From NCBI RefSeq assembly GCF_921293095.1, contig NC_060247.1:112735111-112799110 (forward strand): 64,000 nucleotides of DNA. The letters are read 5' to 3'. Every line of letters starts with the position of its first letter. The first letter of the stretch is position 1. A program made the position numbers and the translations under genes. Positions 47,501 through 59,500 of the stretch are shown here, piece by piece. The notes beneath the pieces were generated by a model. It did no database searches. It was not told the origin of the DNA and was given only the letters and a program-made list of their open reading frames with translations. Origin of the DNA: Ischnura elegans. Taxonomy: Eukaryota; Arthropoda; Insecta; Odonata; Coenagrionidae.

Positions 47501-50500
47501 CCTACCGTAAGTTTTTAGCGAACCCTTTCCCTCTAAAGCTGCACCATCATTTAAGATTTCACACTTGGATGCACTACAGTCAGAAGCATTGATTTTTTAC
47601 TGCTTTCACCGGAAAAACTAATTTTGTTGACAAATTTGTCGCCGTAGTTCATTTAAACGAATGTCATTTGCTCCTGGGGACTGAGCCCAAAGTTCGTAAT
47701 TTCAACACATTTCGTAATATCAAAACTTCGTATTATCGAAAAGTGCCATTTATTCAGTATAGGCTTTTCGCCGGGACCACGATTTCACTTCGTATTATCG
47801 AAAACTTCATAATATCCTGCTTCGTGTAATCGAGAGTTTACTGTATACAGTTTATAAAGTCGTTCTAAGGTCTTGGCCGAGGAGTTTCAGCTTTTGTATA
47901 CATAGCAGTCAACCACTATAGTAGTCGCCGTGGATGCCGAATACCTTTTCGTCAGCCGCGGCTTCTGACCTTCCTCCGCCCCGGCGGCGTATTCGGAGTA
48001 ATTGGAGTGGACCACTGCATCGCTCATACTTTCTCATATGATACTTTTATACCCAAACATACTTTCTTTATTCAAATGCCAAGGGATTACGTAAAAATTA
48101 TAAGAATTTGTATAGAAATATGCAACTTTTATGTTTTATTCCTCTGTTGTGTTTAGTTTCCCTCTTGAACTAACATGAAATAGAGTCTATGGTTGATTAA
48201 ACGAAGTAAGAAATAAAGAAAATGTCTTTTTTGATCTACAAAGCTAAAGCCTAGGTCTATAGTTCGTTCCCTTTGTCCACAAAAATCCACAAGTATTCAA
48301 GATCCATATACATCGTTGATATAACTTCTAATAAAACTTCCTAAGGTTCCCAAGCCTTGCAACTTCGGAAAGAAAGTACTAGTCCAGCTACACAAGTGTG
48401 TTGCGGAAGACATTTTTCTGCAGGCAGTAATACTGTAACATGGAGATGTCAAAACCTGCTGCCTGAGCATGTAGAACAATTGGTTTTTCTGCATGAGAAT
48501 TTGAAAGGATTAATTATTGCTCGATATATTTACATATACAATCTTAATTGAAATTGTAAAATATCTTTATTGAGGGTTCTTATGAGCAGTTTGGATACAT
48601 ATATTGACGACATTATACTATAGGTTAATTCATTTTAATTGTGCTTATGGAACTGTTTAAGACACATAAATTTTCACTCATCTCCTAATTGTGATCTGAT
48701 TACCATCTACATTCGTTGTTATCTTTCCCTTTTTACATTCAGCTAAGCATTCAAAATAGAAAATTCGCAAGGGGATTGAAAAAAATGAGAATATGTTGGA
48801 GCATGCATTGCTGTATTGCTTAATTCAAGAATTACCATACTCGACTCGACTCGATACTGGCGAGTAGTTTTCAAGTCGACTCGATACTCGACTCGGCTTC
48901 TAAAAGTACTACTCGCACATCCCTACATCAGAGCATTTAAAATTGTCTTTACCAAGCCTCTCTCTCAAATATTTTTCTTAATTTTCGATCGAAATTCCTG
49001 TGGCTCTTAGTCTTTAAAACCATGATTGAAGGGCAATTTCTAGCTGAAGGTGCTCTCCTGGACCCAAGTGTTTTTTGGTGCTTGGAAAGCCTTGTTGAAG
49101 CACTGCAGTACATAATTAGTTCCTTTTCTATGTTTAATGTTGAAATAGTAATTCCAAGTCGCCTGCAATTTCTTTCTTAGAACACTCACCACTTTCGCTG
49201 TCAGCAAAATTCGCATTTTGATTTTTAAATCTAAGGGCTTGCATTTCACTGCCATAATGTTGAATTGTTTGCAGTCAGACAGAAAATTTTTTAACCTAAC
49301 TGCAAAGAGGTGCTTGAGGATGACAAAAGAATAAATACATACAAGAAATTAATTAAGGAGAAAATGAAGGATATTGTCGTTTAGTGAATATTTCAAAATG
49401 AATATTTGAACACCGAAGAGGGCGGAAGACATTGTAGTTTAGCATTTTAAACCCGAGATGGAGCTAGTGATCACAAAGTCAACCTTTCATACTTATGAAT
49501 GCTGCAGGTGAAGAATTGAGTCATTCTTGCTAGTATGAATTTTATTTTCAAGTAAATCATTGGGTTTCAAATAGTTCCTTTGCTACCTCTCGGTAATTCA
49601 AGCTTATTGCTATATCCTGAACTCGTTACTTATGTCCTCGGAACATCACATTAAAGCTCTTTTATTTATGCTTTGACTGATGGCATTCAAACTATTTTGA
49701 CGTTAATAACTATTTCATGAATCTCTCGGTTATGAAATTTTAATGCATTTTTCAGGCTACCTCGGTGATCCATTGCATATGTGGCTTTATAGCAACTCAT
49801 AGGATGGATGTATCAAAATTTCCTTCACTAATGTTTTAGACGAAGGCTTTCACAACGGCCGTATGAATTATCATGCCATTGCACTAATTAGTACATATTT
49901 AGCTATTGATAGAAATTCTAATTTTCCAATCGCTGCACTTGAAAAAATTGCCATTTTGATCGACTTCTTGCTCTGAAATTCATCATTATAAATTTTTTGC
50001 TGAATTTAGTAATAAGTTGATATAGTTATACGTTTACTTTGGGTTCTGAGCCCTGTAACTGCCAGGATGCAGCCAAAAGAGCAAGGGATGCTCTGGGATT
50101 GGATTGAGCAAGTTCTATATGGGTAAAGGGTCATTAAAAAATATATGATTAAGGGAAGAATGCTTGGTAGGTGGGGCAAGGGGAGAAAGAGAATAGGATT
50201 TAGGCTGAAAGGAAAATCTTTGATTTCTATAGCAATTATTACGTCTGAACTGGACAGCACTCACATAAATGACCTTTAGAGAAGTATGTACACCGCATTC
50301 TAACCTGAGCTTTTTGGTTGAAATATAGATTTCAGTGCTGCAGTCTCCTTCATTGCCTCTGTCCGGGTAACCCTATGATTATTTTTCATCCCATACTTAA
50401 AGGTCCAGCTTCTCTCTTCCATCATCAAATTAGTGATTCCTCCAATTTCCATTAATTCATTCTTATAAACAAAATCAATGGAGAAAAAAATGAACCTAGC

Positions 50501-53500
50501 ATTGTGTATTGTACGTAAATATGTGTTCTTGAAAACTTAGGCCTATTAAAATGTACTACAATCACTAAAATTTTCTCCACTTCTTATTAATGTCAGCTTA
50601 GAAATATATACTCCATATTTTATTTTTGTGAGTGTTTTCATGGAAAACATTACACGATCAGTACCAGGACACTGAACCATGAGCATAGGATACCTGTCAC
50701 GTTTTTATTTTAAATACGTGCTGATATTATTATATGCATGAAAATTTTGCTTTATAAACGAGGTAACTGCCTGCGAGGTAATTTAACCGCGGGCTATTAC
50801 ATGTTAATATCAGAAAAAATGTTAGAAATGTACCTATAATTTTACTAATTACATAGAATAATACTTAAGTTCTTGAATACATACTCAAAATCAGTCCATC
50901 TTGATGAATGTTTTTATTTATTTCATTCTTTTAAATAATCCCATGGTTACTAAGAGCTTTGACCCTTACATTTGAAGGACTTGTTTGTTAAAATCACATC
51001 ATTTCAGAAGAAATTCATTGTATACATTTTTGATTTGCTGGTTGTAGTGGAAAATAATGCAGGCCCGTAACTTCTTTCTTCATGGCTTCATCTCTAACAG
51101 AGTAATGGCTTGGCACATGTGTGCATTAATCACCAATCTGCAACTGACTTAGAGTAATGTTGAACAAATTTCTGTAATTTACAGAAGAATTGCAAACATG
51201 CGCACTATTGCAAAAATTTATATTGAAGTTCAATGAAAAAATTAAATTAACAAAATTTTAATGAACTAAAAAAATGTCAATTACTTGAGTAATTTTAGCT
51301 TTTTAAGTTTCTTTATTTTCTTCTTGTATTTTAACATTCAAAAATACTTCTATTTAACTTAAAGTAAATATTAATATTTTAATTTATGAAAAGTGACTTG
51401 CAACCATGTAACTAAGTAACCACAAACAACTCATAGCATGAAAGGTATGTTTTCAAATTCTAAGTTCTTTTATGTTGATTTAATATAAATTGCTTCTTGT
51501 TTTATTATTTATACATTCTAAATTATTTTAGGTCTTGATTAAAACCCTGTACGTAGATTATATCACTAATTTTTTCACATCTTTATTTACATCTTGGAAA
51601 TATAAATAAATAATTTAAAAAATGGAGACCCATTGTTAAGAAACAAGCCTACTATCGAGGTGTGTTCAGAGAATAACAGGAAACAAACTTCTTGCAAATT
51701 TGGAGAGTCTGAGCGTCAGCTTTTAAAATTATGTTGGTATACATGCCCCTGAAGGATGGTACAATTTTCAGCTGTACTCTTGGTATACTTTGTTTATGGC
51801 AGCTACTAAGGGTAGACGTGTTTTTATGAGCTTGGTGAGTTTTGGCTCACACTTCATTGCGTGTTCATGATTTTTGGGAAATAAGCACTTTAAGGAAAGA
51901 AGCACTGGCACAAGTGCATAGTATTTAATGGGGACTATAATGAAGGCAACAACATTAATTCGGCTGAATAAATATTTATTTTTCATAAAACTTAAAATTC
52001 CTGTTATTTTCTGAACATACCTTCTAGGTAGATGATATCCCTATGGTTTTCTACATTGGCCGACCAACATAAAATAATCACTAGCGAAAGCAGCACTACC
52101 CTTGCTAAAGGCTCTACTTGGTATAACAGACTTCTTCTGTATGATTGAGAGTTGACTTCAGTTTGAGGATTGATTACTACCTCAGAGCAGTTTTACCTTC
52201 TCCTCTGTCTTGTGGAGAGTTTTTGGATTTTTTAATTGAAGAACATATATTTTATGATGAAGTCTCATCCTTCGTAATAAATTTTACATCTTCATAGTAC
52301 AGGTTAGTGTGTGATAAATTCATTTAGGTAGTGTGTATCCTATAATCATGATTTTAATGTTATTTTATTAGACTAAATTCTTGACAGTATAAAGCAAAAC
52401 TTCTCATGTGGCCTTTAATGGGTAAAAGTGCTTACAATGGGCATAGTCTTAACCTAGATTAGATATGAATTGTCGATTTACTATGTAGGGAATACTGACT
52501 CATGATGTTGATCATCTCAGGGACTATTTTGTAGGAAATGATCATGCGGAACACATCTGACCATTTCACTGGGACTATGCTGGTGTTAGAGGTGTTTTTC
52601 AGAGCAATTGAATGAAATTTTTGTAATCCTGACTGTATGATCCTTTCATTTTTCCTTGGTTCATAAAATTATTAGTCATTTGAATCAGGACTATTTTTAT
52701 GTTAGGATAACATCTGCTGGTCCCTCCAGGTCAGATGATGGTATGAGATGGCAAAACTAATTATAATGAAAGTGTTTATTCCCTTTTTTGGAATTTGTGA
52801 AGTGATATTGTACCATACCATTCTTGAGCACTGTGAAGTCTACCTGCCACTCTGTGTTTTGGTTGTGTTTGAGTGTGCTAGGGAAGAGGATTTTTGATAC
52901 CTGGAAAATGGCTGGTAATCGAAGTAGAGGCTGAAATAATTAATGGCTTGGAATTCCAGAGCTTAATAGGTTGTTCATTAAGTTTCTTTATAATCTTATG
53001 CTCTAAATAGTATAAACAAAGAAAATTTTATTCCACCATCAAATTCTGAATTCTCCCTTCAAGTCAACTTTTTGTGAGTAGTCCTGAGGTGAAATCTTGT
53101 TGTATTCCATTCAACAGGGAACAAAACGCACAATTTTTTATTCATTTTTTTGTAATCATTGTCCAGATGAGTAATGAGGTGCTTTTCATATTTTCTGTGT
53201 GCACACTGTAATTGTTTGATGCTGGATTCTTTCAGGAATGAATGCAAGCTCTTCTTTGGACTGGCAGTCCAAGTCATGCCAGGATTTAGATCATAATGTT
53301 CCTTCGGACGGAAGTTCAAATAGGTAAGTGCATATCTCCTTCAATTTTGATTTGTGTCTCCGAGGTCTGAAAGGCTTGTCACAGAAAGACCCTTCTGTTG
53401 CCAATCTTCATTTTCTCTGTCTCTTCCAAACTGGTATCCTTAGATGGTCATCTTTCATTTCCTTTCTTTGGTTTTACTGCACATTATGGGAATTACTCGA

Positions 53501-56500
53501 TTTGATAAAGAATTTCTAGATGCCGTGGTGAGGTTCTAGTAATGGCATAAGCTTGTGAAATATTGCATTTTCTGCAATTGAGATAGGTTGAAAGACTTAG
53601 CAAATCTTTCCTCCTATTTTTTGAGTAATCATTGTAGACTGGGTGTGTCTATCCTTGAATAATAATGTTTTATCCATTTACCCCTTCAAAGTTGGTTGAA
53701 TGGATGAAGGGCTTACACTTTTCTTCATTGAATGCTGTAACAACTTTGACATTAGAATGTGTGGGAGTTGGGGGTAGAAAAGGAGGGATGAGGCCGTGTC
53801 TATCTTTCATTAAACAGGAATTCACTGAGCCATTATGTACTTCTCTTTAAATGGTTGGCTACCACTCAGACTTTGGAATCATATAATGTGAAACTTCAAG
53901 TGCCTCAGCTTTCAATGACGAAACCTCTTTGGATATCTATGTCGGTTCTTAAAATGTTATAAATAAATTCCATGAAGATTTTGAAGCTTCGTCATGGGTA
54001 CGTAATTCTTGAGTGGCTGTGGACACACAAGGTAGACATATTGATCAATTATTATATATCAAAATGAAAATTATTCCACTCTATAGACGTAGCAATGCCC
54101 GATACAACTAAATAGCACAACATGGTGCACCTATATTAACATAATGCATATTAAATATCTGAAATTCTGATTCAAATGATTTTTTCCACAAGTAGATGGT
54201 GCAAATTTCAAAGGACTGATGTAAACATGGTGTTTTGAATTTTGGTTAGACGGTTAGAAGTATGCACTCCTGCTGGAATGGCAGCAGGCCCTCGTGTATT
54301 TTCTCTTTTAAACTCTCTAATCTCTCCCTTTTCTTTCTGTCTCTTTCTGCTTGTTCTTATCTCAACTGTTTTGGGCTGCTATTATGGATGGAATAGCATT
54401 ATGCTATTCTTCGATATTGCAACCGATGTTGCTATAATATAGCGTATTGCAACGCCTATGCTATTTGGTATTACGAACGGTTGCAATTCGTGTTTTTACT
54501 ACACCGGAAGACGTAATTCTCAGAATAGCATAGGCCCGTTGCTATTTACTATTATGAACGGCGAATTGCAACCGATAGGGTTGCAATAATAATACGCGGT
54601 CTTCGATGCCGAGCAATTCGGTATTGCAACCCAGAAAACGTGCGCATTGCGATGTCGAATTGTTTTTCTGAGGTTAAAGTAACCTACTCAAGCATTGAAA
54701 AATGGAATAATAGCCAAAAATAAAATGATATCAGCTTTATTTTAATTAAATAATAGTAGCATAAGTGATGAATATTTAACTAGTTAAGTGATTTGGTTAG
54801 GAATTAACATTCGAGCTTAATATATGAAGCACAAGCTTGCTTCATCGACAGTACGAAAACAATAACAATTAATGCAAAGAAGTACTACCATTAGCCCAAA
54901 TTTTACGTGTTTTATTCATATTTACAATTCATAATTTTATTTCATCACTTGACTTGCTACTAAAAATATCCTCAATGTAGGCTATCAGGTCGATTCTTGA
55001 AAATTTTCAAGCTTGTGTTAACACACTAACTCACCAAATATATTATAATAGTTATAGCTTTCAATGAAAACCATATATTACCATAATAATACCATATACT
55101 TTGATCAGCCGTTCATTTCCTCAATTGGACAGTATATACAAATACATGCAACGAGTCGAAATTGTTTTCCCCACTATTCGCTGCCTTCTACAATTAAAAC
55201 TAAAAATTTACTAAATTATTAACACGGGCAGTCGACTTGAATTACTTGCTTGAAAACAAAGGATTTCTCCGAACACCAATAAAGTTTCCGAACAAATATG
55301 ATTCACCACAAACGTTTAATGGAATATCCATGCACTACATCATTAATGCAATATATATCATGTGGAATTGAATACAAATTGTTTCCTCTATAGACAAGTA
55401 AGTTATTCACACAATTAAGTTTCAGTTTATTGGCACAGTTCAGGGTCTATCAAAAATTTCAGTGAGCACATAATAAAATCAGCTGATACGAAAACAATGA
55501 TAACTGACACAACAGCACTTTCCACACGATTCACTATTGCTAGATTCACTTTTTCACAGCTGTTCCATCCATCCTCAAATTCACCATCACCTCCCTCTGC
55601 TTTTTCCAAATATGCAGCTGAAATATCGATACTATTCCATCATAATACATGAAAGCACAGCTGTGACGTTGCCACCTACTTCATTTCCTAAACAGAGAAT
55701 GAACACTGAAATTAGGGAGTCATATAATATATAGATAACATTAGAAACGAAAGCTTCTAGTTCATACAGTAAAACGATATCGTCACGAGCAATACAATAA
55801 AAGTTGATACATATTAATTCTGATATGCAACAAACAGACTTCGAAGCCTAACACATTTACGAAGAAAATCAAACATATTTAGCTTTCAATGATTATTTCG
55901 CATAGCATATATCTCACGGTAAAGGACCGATCAGATATAGGTAAATCATTGAATATTTATGTCCGATAAATCATCATTATAACAACGAAATTATGACCTA
56001 ACCCACCTGTCTGAAGCCATTGGGAAATTATCACAACCACAACAAACAGCTGATTTCTTAAATGAGATTTTCAAAGCGTATTATATACTTCCAAGGTTTA
56101 ATATAATTTTTAAATGTAAATAAAGCAATTATTTATAATTTCAAGTCAATATTCCGTAAAATACAGAAAAATATATAAAATATCTTCTCCCTCATTGGTT
56201 ACGCAAACTGTTCAGAAAGTTTTTCATACGGGAAGAGGCGGAGCTTCCAAATAGCTCGCGCAAGAAATAGCATGCTGCTATTCCGAACAAAATTATTACT
56301 ACGCTTCATTCATAATACGGGGTCGTTGCTATAATGACCCGCAGAATAGCATATGCTATTTTTTGCAACGCTTATCCATAATAGCAGCCTTAGTAGCACT
56401 TGTATTTCACTTTCTCTGTGCTCTTCCATCTCCATCTTAAATTCATGTGTTTCTACGTATATCCAAGCCTTTTTTTTCCAGTTGTAATTTCAAATGCTCC

Positions 56501-59500
56501 TGCAATTCGAATTTTGCCCCCATGTGTTGCTGATCCTAGATCCCTCAGTATGTTTTTTAAATCTGCTTTTTTTAGTTAGTTAAGTCTCTTAGTCACTCCT
56601 GCCATTTTTAAAGTTCTACAATCTACGCAACTCTATTTTAGGTTTCCTGTGGTCTCTGTCTAGACGAGGAGTTGTGCCCTACATTTTGTGATGCCGTGCA
56701 TTGAAAGTCTTAGCAGATATATTTTAACTTAAGTAAACACGAATAAAAATTTCCTCCTATCCTCAAATAAGCACAAAGTGCATAGATAATTGATAAGTAT
56801 TCAGAACCGTAAATCAGAAGCGACAATGTGTAGTACTGAATGCCACTATTTCCATCACGTGACTCCCTTTTTTATTTTCTTGTCTTTAACAAGAATTGTT
56901 GTACACTATTATTCTACTCCCATCATTTTCTCCTGTCATCAAGGACAATTGTTACAATTACTAGAATCAAAATCAAATTTTCACCATTCAAATCATTTTT
57001 TTACGGTTAATAACACAAATAGCCAACAACTGAATGCGTATAATTTTCATTTCATCAATATTTTCTCATTTAATTTATAATAAATCAAATATGATTAAAA
57101 CGATACAGCCGCTCTTTATTTATAAGTGGTGCAACTAAACTATAAGGTCATTGAATGTTAGGCGGTATAAAGTTCGCCGGGTCAGCTAGTTCTTGTTCTA
57201 AAATCGAGTTTACAATCACAGTTAAGAATGCTTCCTTTGCAGTGGGAGAAGCAGCCAGCCGGGGTCGTCAGAGGGGTCTGGGGCTTCTGGTGAACCCAGT
57301 CTTGTGATACCAGAGAAGAGTGCCTCCTTCTCAATACACCCAGAGCGCTTGTGCCACGATGTTTGCTGCTACTGCTTTGGGAAATTTGGCTCATTGGACA
57401 CACCAATGCACTTGGCTCAGATGAAGGGGGAAGAGAAAAGGCGAACTGCCCTGGCATTAGAGGCAAATCTCCAACAGGACTCATGCCTTTGTGATGCCTG
57501 CTACCGCTACCTTGACCGCAAAGCCTCTTGTCCCTCGTACCAGCCGTACCGGAGGCAAAGTGTCTCGGGTGGCATACTGACCAAACCTCAGGTTATTATG
57601 CATGATTGAGGAGTTGTTTAGTGAATTTGATTGGTTCCTTAACATTAATTTGTTCTCATATTTTGGTCTGTGCAATTTCAATGAAAGCATATCGTCCTCA
57701 GTACAAATTTTTTCCTTAAAACGTGTGCATAGTTAGTTTTAGAATTATTTCTCAAGAATAATTTTCCCTAACACAATATCAAAAACCAATATGTGAAATA
57801 CAGGAAGTGAAAGTGTAATATATGAGGAGCTTTTATATGTTTAGAGTTAATTTATAAAATGTGAAAGAGATCTACAAATTACTAATTGGTCTCTAATCTG
57901 CAGAGAAATAGCAAAATAGTATAGAGTAAAACCTCCATGTAACGAATTTGTTAAGACCTGAAAAACAATGACTTCTAATTCCTGCTTACTATGTAAATAT
58001 TATTGAAAAAGATTAGTTGTAAATGTAAAATACTGCATTTTTTTCTTGATAATTCTCTCCAGAGGGGCTCTGTCATTGTTTTGGGCCCAAGTGCAGACTT
58101 CATTGTAGGGGGCTTTCAAACTTAGAGAGGTTCATTATGGGAGGTTTATTTCTTGCATTGTCCATGGGATGGGTCCAGGTTCGGGCCAATGACTTCAAAA
58201 TGGGGAAGTTTCCTTAAAATTTTGCTGTATGGGGGTTCGTTGTATAGAGGTTTTACTGTATAAAGTTCCTATTGTGGCTGTGAAGCCTGATATATGTTTT
58301 TATTGTGTCAGGGAAATAGCCAAGTAAATACATTGTATTGAACTTGCAAAAAAATAATTTTCGAATCAGTAACTGAATTGTAAAGAGGGCTTCCGCGAAG
58401 TGGTGTCGATGATTGGCTGCTTTCAGGTTCTCTCCCGCATCTTTTCATCTCAGGCGACGACATATTTCGTAAACGTTCCAGTTTGCTTCTTCAGCTTCAA
58501 GAATTTCCTCCAACACCAGAATTTGATCAATCCTGGATGTCCTGATCACAAAAAGACAAAAAAGGAACACTTGGCCAGTCTGTCTACCAAAAAAAGACCC
58601 ACACAGACCAGTACATACCTATATGCAAATAGGGTAGTTTCCTTCATCAAAGAAAACGATAGGCATTGATTGCAATTCGTTTCCCACTATTAGTGTATTC
58701 GTAATGTACAAATTATTTGGTTTTAGAAGTCCCAGTTTAGACGAATGTTAATGGTCAATTTTAACCTCATTTGAAAAAGGCCAAATTGGCGGCCATGCGA
58801 TGCCACTCCACATGACGTCACAGTGCTGTTAAAATTGCCTAAGGTCGGAATGTTTCCTTCGTTTGATAGGGTATTAATAATCCTTATTTAAGCCAAGCGC
58901 TACCTGCTAGCAGCCTGCATAGTTCATAACCTCGCACCAAAGTGGCCTCACACAGCAGTTGCCGGAACCAGAATGACGTCACATGGCTTTTTCCCAGCAT
59001 TCATACTTAAGCTGTCGCATTTTCGCGGACTTAAAAATTTTTCCATTTCATCGCATATCATAATTTAAAAATCTAAAAGGGTGAAATACTTACTCCAGGA
59101 GTAATAATCTTTCGATTTAGGCAATTTAAAAAAATAGGAAACTACCGTATTCTCTCCATCACCCACAACTAAAGAATGAGAGTGGTGCAGACACTCTTCC
59201 ATTGTGCCTACTCAGTTTCGGACTCTTCATCATGCTGAGGAGAAATGCCACCTTATCAAGGCCTTCCAAAATAATGGCTTCAATGTTAAAAATATCCTCA
59301 AGGCAGCCAGAAAGATAGAAAGAAAGACATCTACGGCCCTAAAAAGGACCTCTGAGGAGCCCACATTACAAGCATTGAAAGAAATCCATATGTGCAGTAC
59401 TACCTTACATGGCTGGAACCACGGACAAAATCGCGAGAATACTCAAGAGACAAAACGTGGTGACCAGATATGCCTCCATCACCAAGACAGCAGATTTACT

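Noticed and set aside
54242-54442. 66-codon frame with a hydrophobic stretch
   Set aside because: It straddles the left boundary of the 54374 element, so it is a chance frame across an insertion.
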